Source: Shewanella woodyi ATCC 51908 | Lineage (GTDB): Bacteria; Pseudomonadota; Gammaproteobacteria; Enterobacterales; Shewanellaceae | Length of the DNA stretch: 64,000 nt | Direction: 5' to 3' | NCBI RefSeq assembly: GCF_000019525.1 | Contig: NC_010506.1 | Span: 2,356,001-2,420,000, forward strand | Shown: positions 1-8,588 of the stretch, piece by piece | Numbering within the stretch: position 1 is the first letter of the stretch | How the letters are laid out: the number at the start of each line of letters is the position of its first letter | Position numbers and translations under genes: made by a program | The notes under the pieces: generated by a model | What the model was told of the DNA's origin: nothing | Databases searched by the model: none | Seen by the model: only the letters and a program-made list of their open reading frames with translations

Positions 1-51
1 GTTGTAACAGACAATGATGGCTTAAAAGACAGTGCTAAATTAAGATTTTAA
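1..51 (+). CDS. C-terminal end of a PKD-like repeat protein (partial)
   Basis: Only the last 16 codons are in the window. They read VVTDNDGLKDSAKLRF and end in TAA. The string V-TDNDGL-DSA is typical of the closing strand of PKD or related immunoglobulin-like repeats found at the C-terminus of secreted proteases, chitinases and adhesins. The rest of the protein lies outside the window, so its catalytic function cannot be named. A strong terminator follows 31 bases downstream, which supports this being a real gene end. Confidence 0.55.
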   Translation, partial: VVTDNDGLKDSAKLRF

Positions 52-81
52 AGAGAAGAGTTTAACTTTTTAGTTAACAAC

Positions 82-107
82 AAAAAGCCCGCATAGCGGG
101 CTTTTTT
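82..107 (+). terminator. Rho-independent terminator, bidirectional
   Basis: An 11-bp stem (AAAAAGCCCGC / GCGGGCTTTTT) with a three-base ATA loop and a T-run follows the partial gene. The A-run on the left also gives a T-run on the minus strand. Confidence 0.85.
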
Positions 108-124
108 ACGGCGTGATTTTTGTT

Positions 125-444
125 TAATACCAATCAGTATAAAGATTTGATCGCTCAGCGAGAGTTTAGCGGTTCTGAGGCAAGGTCCTTAATTGCTCCT
201 GCATTAATGACATTCACCACATCCATGTGGTTTGCAACGAGTGAAGAGCATAGTTATTCTACGGTTTAGCTCGTTAACACAGCATCAGAACCGCTAAAAC
301 TCGCCTGTAGGGAGTGTTTTTGGCTGCCTACTTCTGCGTTGAATGAACTCATAAGGGAACAACCATTCTTTCATCCATTCGCCTTGAATTAGTTTGCCAA
401 AAGACACTCTGAGTAGATCAACTTCTTATACTGATTGGTATAAA
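125..444. mobile_element. MITE-like element with terminal inverted repeats
   Basis: About 320 bp with no credible ORF is bounded by near-identical inverted ends: TACCAATCAGTATAA at 128-142 and its reverse complement at 427-441. Inside, a second inverted repeat (GCGAG-TTTAGCGGTTCTGA) lies near 157-177 and again inverted near 284-304. The same terminal motif occurs singly at many other places in the window. The size, terminal repeats and lack of coding capacity fit a non-autonomous transposable element. No target-site duplication was identified with confidence, and family membership is an inference. Confidence 0.5.
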
Positions 445-450
445 TAGAGA

Positions 451-771
451 CTATTTTTTTACCCACTTACCATTTGAGCTTTTGATATATTGCCCACGTT
501 TGGTGGCTTTCATCGCTTTCTCGGCAGCGAGTTTTGCTACTTCACTAGCAGAAATACCATTTTTTCTCGCAATCTTTTCGTAGTGAGCTTTACGTTTTGC
601 ATTCACCTCTTTTGCTACCGCAGTAGCTTGAGGGTCACTTTTTACAACCCCTAAATAACCATTAGGTTGCTCGCCAACTAATCCTTGTGATTTAGCATCT
701 TGTAACGAGATCGCAAATGCGTTTAGGCTCAGCAGTAGACCTGCGGCGAGCACGAGTAACTTAGTTTTCAT
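451..771 (-). CDS. ydbL: YdbL family periplasmic protein (DUF1318)
   Basis: This 106-residue protein has a clean signal peptide (MKTKLLVLAAGLLLSLNAFA) followed by a small basic helical domain with the family pattern QDAKSQGLVGE-NGYLG. It belongs to the DUF1318/YdbL family of secreted proteins encoded with ynbE and ydbH. The start has a GGGGGAC ribosome site. The gene lies 26 bases downstream of ynbE on the same strand and is the last gene of the ydbH-ynbE-ydbL operon. In E. coli the operon acts in phospholipid movement between inner and outer membranes, with YdbL proposed to modulate the YdbH-YnbE bridge. Its exact function here is inferred from that context. Confidence 0.88.
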   Translation of the reverse strand: MKTKLLVLAAGLLLSLNAFAISLQDAKSQGLVGEQPNGYLGVVKSDPQATAVAKEVNAKRKAHYEKIARKNGISASEVAKLAAEKAMKATKRGQYIKSSNGKWVKK

Positions 772-797
772 TCTGTCCCCCTTAATTAACTGAGCCG

Positions 798-998
798 TTA
801 AAATAGTTCATCATTGGTAAGTAGCTCATCAAGCTCTTTATCCACTTTAATGCGTATCTCATGTTCAATTTTAACATTGAGATTGATCACGATTGGCTTA
901 TCTGGTGGCTCTATCTTCACTGTGGGCGTGCAGCCCGTCAGTAGCAGGAGAGCGGTGATTGCGCTCAACGTAATGCGTTGGATTTGCAACTTTTTCAC
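798..998 (-). CDS. ynbE: YnbE-like outer-membrane lipoprotein
   Basis: This 66-residue lipoprotein has a signal sequence ending in the lipobox LLTGC, then a short beta-rich tail (TPTVKIEPPDKPIVINLNVKI) typical of YnbE. The residue after the lipidated Cys is Thr, so outer-membrane sorting is expected. The start codon is GTG, preceded by AAAGGA at good spacing. In E. coli, YnbE multimers extend the YdbH beta-groove to the outer membrane. Here the gene sits between ydbH and ydbL, the conserved order, which strongly supports the assignment. Confidence 0.9.
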   Translation of the reverse strand: MKKLQIQRITLSAITALLLLTGCTPTVKIEPPDKPIVINLNVKIEHEIRIKVDKELDELLTNDELF

Positions 999-1089
999 GG
1001 CTATTTCCTTTTATCCAGTTTCTCGAAGTTATTTGGGTCTAGGCGTTAACTATAACGGGTTTAAGATGACAATAAGCTGAACGCCTGCT

Positions 1090-4000
1090 TTAATTCATCG
1101 ATTGTTCTATTTGAGTCTGTAGCTTATCACCTATCTGCAAACTCTTTAAAAGTAGTAACATATTCTCCTCTTGAGAGTAGTTCAAGTGAATTGGTCGTTC
1201 AATCCCTATAGTGTGACCTTTCACATTGACGTTTAAGATGGCATCTCCCGATGGCTCCATATCAAAGGTACTGGCAAGCTCAGAGTATTCAAGGTGCTCC
1301 AAAGTTGAAAAAGCAAAGTCCAGATAGGGCTGCGAGGTTCTCATCTGATCTACCGCAGGATTACCGCTGAGGGTAATAAGTCCACCTGGCGCACGAGCTG
1401 CCAGCCGTCCACCACTGACAGAAACTTTACCGTCGATAAGATCGACAGGTAGTACACCATCAAATATCCCATCGGCGTAGAGTCCCACTTGCGGTTGTAT
1501 CGCTATCAGCTGGGCAAGACTTAATCCTTGAAGCACTAAATATCCATGGGAGGGGGCGTTCAGGTTCAGGTCAAACTCGGGTAGAAGAAGTTCGCCTCCT
1601 AATAATTTACCGCCCGCATTCATCTGGATATTGGCATTCGTTAAATTCGCCGGCACATTAGTTGACTGGCTATCTAACTTTTCTGAGTCTTTGGATATAG
1701 ATATGTTGGCATTTGCTTTGAAGTCTTCGATAAGCACACCAGGATTAAATGCAACCGCTGACAGATTGATGTCGGGGCAGGAGAGTGTACTTTGCTCCTT
1801 GGGAGAAACTATAGATTGATCTTGGCCAGTACGATTCAGCTTAAGGTGGCAGCTAGCATCCATCATTGCGCCTTCAAATGGGAGCTCGTTGATACTGCCT
1901 CTAAGATCACTTAATTTTGGGGTGAAATCTAAGGAAAAGTGGCTTTGTGAGAGGGGGGATTTGCCATTTTTTGTTGTTTTCGTCTCTTGGGTGAATTGGT
2001 AATTAAGGTCTAACCTAGTGTGGCCATCGAGATTGAGACTTGGTGGAAGGGAGTAATTTGCATTTATCAGACCTAATACCGAGCTTATGTCAGTGTCGAG
2101 TATCGCTTTCCCCTCAACAGTAAAGTCAGTTAGGTTGGGTTGAGTTAAATCTGGTGTGGCTGTGTGCGTCGAGTCTAGATTTAGTCCATCGAAAGACCAG
2201 TGCTCTTGGGTGTTTAAATCTTGCTTATTCCAGTTGAAGCTCTGTATTAGCTCGCTTTGGCTCAACTCAAGGAGCTTCTCTGTTCTAAGGCGTCTGTTCT
2301 TACGGTAACTTCGCTTTATCTCGAGTCCCTCAATCTGGTACTTGGCTTGGTTTTGCAGGCTTTGCTGTTTAAGCAGTTGGTTCAAATTGGTATGCTTATC
2401 GATAGCCAATTTAAGGTTTGCAGTCTCCATCAATGTTAGCGTAAGGGAAGGAAGCTGAATGTTTACCTCCTGATTAAGTAGCGTAGGAGCCGTTGCTGTT
2501 TCTGTATTTTTTGATTTTGCGTGAGCCACTTGTGAGCCTGTTTGCAGCAGTTCATTGGCTAGTTGTTGGAGCTTAAATCTTGGGATCTCTAGTGACAATT
2601 GAGTTGTGCCATCATCAAGTTGTGACTTTTCTAACTTGATCCTATCCAGTGATTGCAAGTTTGCTTCCTGGGTTGAAACTGAGATGGAAGGGAGGGCGAG
2701 TCCCACAGTTTTACTTATTTTTTTATCTAAGAAGTTAATACCTTCAGAGCTTAATGAAAATATAGAGCCGTTAAACTCAATCGCTAAAACCTCTGGCTCG
2801 TTATCCTTAGAGTGCTTTGTTGCTGTGAGATAACTGGGCGCATCTGTATGAAGGCTAAGGTTGTTAGCGTTAAAGCTCACCTCTTTTGTTTTAGAGGAGG
2901 GCTGCTTATGGTCGTAGCTGACGGGACCTAAGGCTAACGTAAATGAAGGAAACGTTATTGAAAGGGTCTCGTTTGAGTCATTGAGATTTAGAGGGGAGTG
3001 AGTTCGCAATGAGAGTGATTTGATACTCATACTCATAGCCATAGCATCTTCTCGATTACTGTGCTTTTGTGGCGTAGGCTCATGCAACATCAGCTCTTCA
3101 CTATGAAAAAGTGTCGCTTTATCTAGATTTAGGCTGAGCTCTGTTCCTATCTTGTTGCTCTTTGCTTTTACTTTACCCGTTAACTCTGAAGTGGTTTTTG
3201 CGAGCTCAAGGGCATAAGAGGAGAGCTGCTCAGGTAGGATAGTGGTTAGTTCAAGCCTCTTTTTGGTTACAGTATTAAGCGACCAATCCCCCTCTAACTC
3301 AGCCCTTTGAGTTTCACTCTCCAAGGTTAGGTTTAGGGTTTGTAATATGGCTTTGGCAGAGAGCATTTCGTTCTCAATCGCGAGTTGAATCTTAGGTGAT
3401 AGAAGCTTTCGCTCTGCAAATGAGTAGTTAAGTGGCTCGTTCAGCTCAAACTTCATACTCAAGGGATTAAAAGAGGTGGCTTTATTGTCTGGATGCAACA
3501 GCTCGCTCATCTTGAGAAGCGATTTATCTTTAATTAGCGATCGTAATGCAACTTGTTGCCGGTGATCGGGAGCGACAGCTATCGAGAAGGGCTGTAAGCT
3601 CAATGATAGATCTGCAATATGGCCATTAATCGTAAATTGAGTTAGAGACGTTTCAGGAGTGATAATAAGATCTGCTAATTGTGTCAATTTTAGCTCTGTG
3701 TTTATAAGCTCATGGTTTGATGTCAGTTGTGCGGTTTTGAGATTAAGCTCTGCTTGACTATTCAGTGTGCCACTCAATTGTAATCCTAACTCATCAACTC
3801 TTTGTTTTATCAATATCAGACTAGTTAACGCCTTGTTATTAATAGGCTGTTTGGCAATATTGTTAAGGAGTGTTTGAACTTGCTCAAACACGACTGAGGT
3901 AGAGAAGGCCCATTTTGTGTCACTTAATTGAGCATCCATCGATAATAGGGTTTCACCCTTTTGCGTGAGTAAACTAGAGAGTGCGCCTTGGTTATCTAAG

Positions 4001-4494
4001 GTGAGGTAAGCTAAAACCAAGTTTAGTGGATTAGTGGTTCCGTTTTTCAATGTGAGTGTTGTTGGCCCAATCTCTATCTGCGGGAGTTGAGCGATATCCA
4101 GTGCCACAGTGGGGCCCTGTTGATCGACATTTTTCCCCTCATCAGTGAGGACGGAAGGGTTGAGTGCAACATCCACTTGTCCCAGTGAGATTTTAGCTAT
4201 CTGATCCGTTGAAAAATTGAGAAGAGAAAAAGAGGGGGCCAAGGTTAACTCAAGATCTTTAATCTTGATGTCGCTATCTTTTACCTCAAGGAACACATGC
4301 GCGAAGTGCCATTGAGTGATCGAGTGAGGGCGGATACTAAGCTTAGTTATCTGAGTGTCATAACTGGCTAGATACTGATTGGCAAACTTAACTGTCAGCC
4401 ACTCATAGCTCATCAACAAGGCTGTGAATAGGCAGATAAAGAGAAGTGTAAAGGCGAGTATAAGTCGCTTCATCCGAGATAAGGTTCGGAGCAT
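1090..4494 (-). CDS. ydbH: YdbH family AsmA-like intermembrane phospholipid transport protein
   Basis: This very large inner-membrane-anchored protein has one N-terminal membrane segment (MKRLILAFTLLFICLFTALL) and then about 1,080 residues of periplasmic beta-rich repeats. It ends in the conserved YdbH domain, with the SGGRLAARAPGGLITLSG and YADGIFDG strings. It is related to AsmA, TamB and YhdP, which form lipid-conducting grooves between membranes. It is much longer than E. coli YdbH (about 880 residues), with Ser/Thr/Leu-rich extensions. The open frame extends up to 4599, but that extension translates a palindromic repeat (4527-4582), so I place the start at the ATG at 4494; an ATG at 4473 is also possible. 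It is the first gene of the operon, with ynbE 91 bases downstream. Confidence 0.88.
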   Translation of the reverse strand: MLRTLSRMKRLILAFTLLFICLFTALLMSYEWLTVKFANQYLASYDTQITKLSIRPHSITQWHFAHVFLEVKDSDIKIKDLELTLAPSFSLLNFSTDQIAKISLGQVDVALNPSVLTDEGKNVDQQGPTVALDIAQLPQIEIGPTTLTLKNGTTNPLNLVLAYLTLDNQGALSSLLTQKGETLLSMDAQLSDTKWAFSTSVVFEQVQTLLNNIAKQPINNKALTSLILIKQRVDELGLQLSGTLNSQAELNLKTAQLTSNHELINTELKLTQLADLIITPETSLTQFTINGHIADLSLSLQPFSIAVAPDHRQQVALRSLIKDKSLLKMSELLHPDNKATSFNPLSMKFELNEPLNYSFAERKLLSPKIQLAIENEMLSAKAILQTLNLTLESETQRAELEGDWSLNTVTKKRLELTTILPEQLSSYALELAKTTSELTGKVKAKSNKIGTELSLNLDKATLFHSEELMLHEPTPQKHSNREDAMAMSMSIKSLSLRTHSPLNLNDSNETLSITFPSFTLALGPVSYDHKQPSSKTKEVSFNANNLSLHTDAPSYLTATKHSKDNEPEVLAIEFNGSIFSLSSEGINFLDKKISKTVGLALPSISVSTQEANLQSLDRIKLEKSQLDDGTTQLSLEIPRFKLQQLANELLQTGSQVAHAKSKNTETATAPTLLNQEVNIQLPSLTLTLMETANLKLAIDKHTNLNQLLKQQSLQNQAKYQIEGLEIKRSYRKNRRLRTEKLLELSQSELIQSFNWNKQDLNTQEHWSFDGLNLDSTHTATPDLTQPNLTDFTVEGKAILDTDISSVLGLINANYSLPPSLNLDGHTRLDLNYQFTQETKTTKNGKSPLSQSHFSLDFTPKLSDLRGSINELPFEGAMMDASCHLKLNRTGQDQSIVSPKEQSTLSCPDINLSAVAFNPGVLIEDFKANANISISKDSEKLDSQSTNVPANLTNANIQMNAGGKLLGGELLLPEFDLNLNAPSHGYLVLQGLSLAQLIAIQPQVGLYADGIFDGVLPVDLIDGKVSVSGGRLAARAPGGLITLSGNPAVDQMRTSQPYLDFAFSTLEHLEYSELASTFDMEPSGDAILNVNVKGHTIGIERPIHLNYSQEENMLLLLKSLQIGDKLQTQIEQSMN

Positions 4495-4526
4495 CAATAT
4501 AGTTTTTCCCAGTAATTTGTTGAGTT

Positions 4527-4582
4527 TATACCCAAGCGACCTCAAGATGCTGAATCCTGCACCTTGAAGTTGTTTGGGTATA
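4527..4582. repeat. REP-like palindromic element upstream of ydbH
   Basis: This is a 56-bp imperfect inverted repeat. TATACCCAAGCGACCTCAAG on the left faces TATACCCAAACAACTTCAAG read on the other strand, leaving a centre of about 8 bases. It would fold as a long hairpin. It looks like a dispersed intergenic repeat, not coding sequence, which bears on the ydbH start. No second copy was seen in the window. Confidence 0.65.
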
Positions 4583-4617
4583 GTATGATGAAAAAACAAA
4601 TATTTGAAAAGTGACGA

Positions 4618-4636
4618 TTATATTGATTGGTATTAA
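4618..4636. repeat. Dispersed short palindrome, copy 2
   Basis: TTATATTGATTGGTATTAA matches the reverse complement of the motif at 126-142. It lies between ydbH and the mutarotase gene. A degenerate copy (TATTCATCAGTATAAG) follows at 4675-4690 inside the neighbouring terminator loop. Confidence 0.6.
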
Positions 4637-4660
4637 GGTCAGCTCCATAAAGAGCAATAA

Positions 4661-4706
4661 AAAAGCCAAGCTAATATTCATCAGTATAAGAATTAGCTTG
4701 GCTTTC
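4661..4706 (-). terminator. Terminator of the mutarotase gene
   Basis: A 14-bp stem (AAAGCCAAGCTAAT / ATTAGCTTGGCTTT) is followed, read on the minus strand, by a T-run. It sits 44 bases past the stop of the hexose-6-phosphate mutarotase gene. The loop carries a degenerate copy of the dispersed palindrome. Confidence 0.8.
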
Positions 4707-4749
4707 GTTTATATAGTGCTATTGGCGGCTCATCAGCTTAACAACAAAG

Positions 4750-5598
4750 TTAACTCTTCCAACGGATCTTAGTGGTTAAGGTGTGTGATTCATCAGGGGC
4801 TAAAGTTACTGCATCATCTAGTACGTTAGCTGCTTCTAAGCAGACCATAGAGAGGTAGTCGTCGCTATTGAATCGAGAAAGGCGTTGAGATTTTTCTATC
4901 CAAGGGTTCCAGAGTACAGCTGAACGACTATTTTCACGATTAACCTCTATCACACCCTCAGGTGTCACTAGCTCCTGCAGATCACTTAGCTTGGTATAGA
5001 CGCGATCTGTCTCTTTGTCGAAGGAGACCTCATCACCTTGTTGCTTGAACGGGCCTTCTCCAAATTCAATGTATTGAGAACCTTCAAACCCTTTGGCCTT
5101 GAGTTGAGAGATATCCCCAATAGGGAAGTAGGTATGCAGTGCCTGCGTAAAACTAATGGGGTAACCAGACAAGTTTGTATTTTTAAGGGATACCGTTAAG
5201 GTGCCATTTAAGATAAATAGCATTTCGACTCGAGTATCGTGGGGCCAATAAAGCTTATCTTCCTCACTAATTTTCAGCGTAAACCTAAGCTCGACGCCAG
5301 AATCTTTCATCTGTACAGACTCTAGTGCCCATAATCGGGTACGGGCAAAGCCATGTTGTGGCCAGTCAGAGTTATCGTTCATGCCAAACCAGGGCCAGCA
5401 GACAGGTATTCCGCCTCTGATCCCGCTACCTGCTTGATAATCATCTGCAGATGAGACCCAAAGTAAGGGCGCTTTTCCCGTTGGCTGGAAAAAGTCAATT
5501 TGCGCCCCTTGTAAGAAAATTCTGGCTTTACATGCCGGAGTATCAACATCGACGTACTCTAATCCGTTGGCGTGCTTTTTAGTTGTCACTGAACCCAT
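4750..5598 (-). CDS. D-hexose-6-phosphate mutarotase (YeaD family aldose 1-epimerase)
   Basis: The protein is about 282 residues with the galactose-mutarotase beta-sandwich signature of the YeaD group: GGIPVCWPWFG near the N-terminus, QALHTYFPIGDI carrying the catalytic His, and LWNPW-EKS in the C-terminal half. The enzyme interconverts alpha and beta anomers of hexose 6-phosphates in the cytoplasm. The open frame starts at 5631, but the ATG at 5598 is preceded by GAGGAA at ideal spacing, so I use that start. The gene is monocistronic with its own terminator. In many gammaproteobacteria it lies near gapA, which is not visible here. Confidence 0.88.
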   Translation of the reverse strand: MGSVTTKKHANGLEYVDVDTPACKARIFLQGAQIDFFQPTGKAPLLWVSSADDYQAGSGIRGGIPVCWPWFGMNDNSDWPQHGFARTRLWALESVQMKDSGVELRFTLKISEEDKLYWPHDTRVEMLFILNGTLTVSLKNTNLSGYPISFTQALHTYFPIGDISQLKAKGFEGSQYIEFGEGPFKQQGDEVSFDKETDRVYTKLSDLQELVTPEGVIEVNRENSRSAVLWNPWIEKSQRLSRFNSDDYLSMVCLEAANVLDDAVTLAPDESHTLTTKIRWKS

Positions 5599-5951
5599 GC
5601 TCTGTTTCCTCATTCCAAATGCTGGACTCACTTATATTGATACAAGCTCTAAATATCGAGATTGTTTGGATATGTTTGATAGTGAGTCGGAATAATAATG
5701 CAGCTAGCTTAGCTTGTTTTGCACTTTTTCATAAGAGGTACTTGTGTTCTATTTACGGTTACGCTGTTCGGGTGCGCAAACAAACTGAGAAAAGCGAAAG
5801 GTTTCAGTAACGGTTCAGAGAGATTAAGGTCAATATCTTGCGTGGACGAAAACTGCCTCTTGTAAAAGTCATTATTTAAACGCATGATTGAAACCATTGT
5901 ATGAAAGGTCTGAACTTTATTAGCTGCGTATAAAAATAAAAGGATTAGGGA
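5599..5951. other. Intergenic region between divergent mutarotase and acyl-CoA dehydrogenase genes
   Basis: This stretch of about 350 bp separates two divergent genes and must hold both promoters. I see no convincing small ORF. The only regulatory candidate is the PsrA-like inverted repeat at 5875-5892. Confidence 0.6.
5875..5892. promoter_or_regulatory. Candidate PsrA-type fatty-acid regulator site
   Basis: TTTAAAC-GCAT-GATTGAA is an imperfect inverted repeat close to the CAAAC-N4-GTTTG type of site bound by the TetR-family fatty-acid regulator PsrA. It lies 60 bp before the acyl-CoA dehydrogenase start, where such control would make sense. It has one mismatch per half against a TTCAAAC/GTTTGAA model, so the call is tentative. 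Confidence 0.3.
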
Positions 5952-7742
5952 ATGCCGACATATCAAGCACCACTTCGTGATTATCAATTTGTATTAAATG
6001 AGTTACTTAATATCTATGAAGAGAGTGAGTTACAGGGATTCGATGAGATTGATGCAGATCTTGGCGATGCCATTCTTCAAGGTGTGGCAGACTTTGCTAC
6101 CGAGATCATGCTACCGCTAAACAGTAGTGGTGATGTCGAAGGTTGTAAGTTGCTTGATGGTCATGTTATTGCACCTAAGGGCTTTAAGGAAGCTTACCAG
6201 CAGTATGTGGATAATGGCTGGGGCACTTTGACCTGTGATCCTGAGTTTGGTGGCCAGGGACTTCCTGAAGTTATTGGTGTGTTTGCAACCGAGATGAAAA
6301 CCGCTACTAACATGGCGTTTGCCATGTATCCAGGGTTAACTCATGGCGCTTATGCTGCGATACATGCACATGGAAGTGACGCATTAAAGCAGAAATATTT
6401 AGAAAAACTGGTGACAGGTGAATGGACTGGGACCATGAACCTGACAGAGTCACATGCGGGTACAGATCTGGCGCTACTGCGCACAAAAGCTGTCGATGCA
6501 GGTGAGGGGTTTTTTGCTATTTCAGGTGAAAAGATATTTATCTCATCTGGTGATCATGATTTAGCCGAAAATATCATACATCTAGTGCTAGCCAGACTAC
6601 CCGATGCACCGGCAGGGGTGAAAGGGATCTCTCTGTTTGCAGTGCCTAAATATCTCGTCAATGACGATGGCAGTATTGGTGATGCTAACAAATTGTGTGC
6701 GACTGGGCTCGAGCATAAAATGGGGATCCACGGAAACTCAACCTGTGTGATGAACTTTGATGGAGCACTCGGTGAGCTAGTGGGCGAGCCTCATCAAGGC
6801 TTACGTGCCATGTTTACCATGATGAATCAGGCCAGATTAGGAGTGGGCGTGCAAGGTTTAGGTGTCTCTGAGATCGCCTATCAAAATGCACTTATTTATG
6901 CGAAAGGTAGAATCCAAGGGCGCGGCTTAAGTGGCGTTAAAGCCCCTGAAATGGCGGCGGATCCTATTCTAGTCCATGGTGATGTTCGCCGTATGTTGAT
7001 GTCTCAAAAAGCCTTCAACGAGGGAGCGAGAGCCATGATGGGTCAGCAAGCGTTATGGCTGGATAAAGCAGAGCGTCATAGCAACCCTGAAAAGGCCAAG
7101 GAGGCCTCTAAGTTAGCCGCACTGTTTACCCCTATTGTGAAAGGTTTCGTGACTGACAGAGGCTTTAATGCCTGTGTCGATGCTCAACAGGTCTTTGGCG
7201 GCCATGGTTATATCCATGAGTGGGGAATGGAGCAGTTTGTACGTGATATTCGCATCGCCATGATTTATGAAGGCACAAATGGCGTACAGGCACTGGATCT
7301 GGTTGGCCGTAAGATACTGTCAGATAAGGGGGCTGCGCTGATGAGTTGGTCTGGGCTGGTTAAACAGTTTATCGGTGAGAACATGGGTAATGATCAGATG
7401 AAGCCCTACATTGCCGGCTTGATGGATGCCTCTGGTGATCTCGAGAAAGCCACTCAGTTTATCGCAACTAATGCAGAGAAGAACCCAGACATTCTTGGCG
7501 CTGCTTCAATGCCATATATGCAGATATTAGGGATCACAGCTTTAGCTTGGATGTGGGCACGTATCGCTTCAACGGCAATCTTAGCACTCGAGAATGGCAC
7601 TACCGAGATTGAGTTTTACCAAGGCAAGCTAAAAACCGCCACATTTTACATGAACTATTGGGCGGTACAAACCAGAAGCTTACGTAAACAGATAGAAGCG
7701 AGCAGCGAACAGTTAACTCAATTTAGTGAGGCTGATTTTTAA
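5952..7742 (+). CDS. Acyl-CoA dehydrogenase (C-terminal-extended FadE/DmdC-like type)
   Basis: At 596 residues this is longer than classical short-chain acyl-CoA dehydrogenases (about 380), matching the subgroup with an N-terminal extension and an extra C-terminal domain. Visible landmarks are MNLTESHAGTDLALLRTKA (FAD-binding middle domain), QARLGVGVQGLG, FGGHGYIHEWGMEQFVRDIR and the catalytic Glu in MIYEGTNGVQALDLVGRK. It would catalyse FAD-dependent alpha-beta desaturation of acyl-CoA in beta-oxidation, passing electrons to ETF. Relatives are often labelled 3-methylmercaptopropionyl-CoA dehydrogenase (DmdC), but sequence alone does not fix the chain length or the DMSP role. The start has AAGGA upstream. 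Confidence 0.92.
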   Translation: MPTYQAPLRDYQFVLNELLNIYEESELQGFDEIDADLGDAILQGVADFATEIMLPLNSSGDVEGCKLLDGHVIAPKGFKEAYQQYVDNGWGTLTCDPEFGGQGLPEVIGVFATEMKTATNMAFAMYPGLTHGAYAAIHAHGSDALKQKYLEKLVTGEWTGTMNLTESHAGTDLALLRTKAVDAGEGFFAISGEKIFISSGDHDLAENIIHLVLARLPDAPAGVKGISLFAVPKYLVNDDGSIGDANKLCATGLEHKMGIHGNSTCVMNFDGALGELVGEPHQGLRAMFTMMNQARLGVGVQGLGVSEIAYQNALIYAKGRIQGRGLSGVKAPEMAADPILVHGDVRRMLMSQKAFNEGARAMMGQQALWLDKAERHSNPEKAKEASKLAALFTPIVKGFVTDRGFNACVDAQQVFGGHGYIHEWGMEQFVRDIRIAMIYEGTNGVQALDLVGRKILSDKGAALMSWSGLVKQFIGENMGNDQMKPYIAGLMDASGDLEKATQFIATNAEKNPDILGAASMPYMQILGITALAWMWARIASTAILALENGTTEIEFYQGKLKTATFYMNYWAVQTRSLRKQIEASSEQLTQFSEADF

Positions 7743-7791
7743 CGACTAACTTTCTTGTTGCTGTTCAGATTCGGTCTGAAATCTTACCTAA

Positions 7792-7830
7792 TTGATCTGC
7801 GGGGGTTTATCTTGTGCCTCTGCAGATCAA
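7792..7830 (+). terminator. Hairpin downstream of acyl-CoA dehydrogenase, likely weak terminator
   Basis: TTGATCTGC pairs with GCAGATCAA across a 21-base loop and is followed by CTTCTTTC. A smaller hairpin (TTCAGA/TCTGAA) lies just upstream at 7764-7780. The T-run is poor, so termination strength is uncertain. Confidence 0.4.
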
Positions 7831-8041
7831 CTTCTTTCAACGTATAGATTATCAATACTAAAGATTGTTTTATCTCTTACCGTTAAACCGTCAATTGCAT
7901 TAACTCTCCCCATCAACCCATTTAAAATTCATACTTAAAAACTCATTAATTAAGTGTATTTTGGTTATTTGAACTTTTATGTAAACTTAAACGGTCATTT
8001 TTCTCTTATCATTATGTCAGTTCACTAACAGGAGTCCTTAT

Positions 8042-8566
8042 ATGAAACTTAAAACATTAATCATTCTTTTGGCGGGTGTGGCATCATTTTCAAGTCAGGC
8101 ATTAGAGATCAGCAGTAAAGATATTCATGAAGGTCAGCTGATGAGATCTAAATTTGAGTTCTCTGGAATGGGTTGCAGTGGGGGGAATGTATCGCCTCAG
8201 CTTTCGTGGTCTAATGCGCCAAAGGGGACTAAAAGCTTTGCAATTACAGTGTTTGATCCCGACGCGCCAACCGGTAGTGGCTGGTGGCATTGGACGGTAT
8301 TGAATTTACCAGCAAGTACAACTCACCTAGAGCGAGGCGCTAAAATCACTAAAGGTCTTGAAACTCGCACTGATTTCGGTAAACCAGGTTTTGGTGGGGC
8401 ATGTCCGCCAGAAGGTGATGGTATGCACAGATATCAGTTTACGGTTTGGGCGTTGCCACAAGAAAAAGTCGATCTTCCTGCCGATATCTCTCCTGCCGTT
8501 GTAGGTTTTACGCTTAACAGTATGGCCTTAGATAAAGCAGTACTGACAGCAACGTTCGTACGTTAA
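8042..8566 (+). CDS. YbhB/YbcL family Raf-kinase-inhibitor-like protein (PEBP fold), exported
   Basis: A 174-residue protein with a signal peptide cleaved after SSQA and a complete PEBP domain. The ligand-pocket signatures are SPQLSW, FDPDAPTGSGWWHWTV and GACPPEGDGMHRYQFTVWAL. The family binds phosphatidylethanolamine-like or other anionic ligands; the bacterial function is not settled. Most bacterial members are cytoplasmic, so the signal peptide points to a periplasmic version. AGGAG precedes the start. The AraC-type regulator begins 22 bases downstream, indicating co-transcription. Confidence 0.9.
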   Translation: MKLKTLIILLAGVASFSSQALEISSKDIHEGQLMRSKFEFSGMGCSGGNVSPQLSWSNAPKGTKSFAITVFDPDAPTGSGWWHWTVLNLPASTTHLERGAKITKGLETRTDFGKPGFGGACPPEGDGMHRYQFTVWALPQEKVDLPADISPAVVGFTLNSMALDKAVLTATFVR

Positions 8567-8588
8567 GTCTGGGATATTCGGGGATAAG

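Noticed and set aside
5709..5987. 92-residue minus-strand frame between the mutarotase and acyl-CoA dehydrogenase genes
   Set aside because: It overlaps the start of the acyl-CoA dehydrogenase, has unusual composition and no ribosome site.
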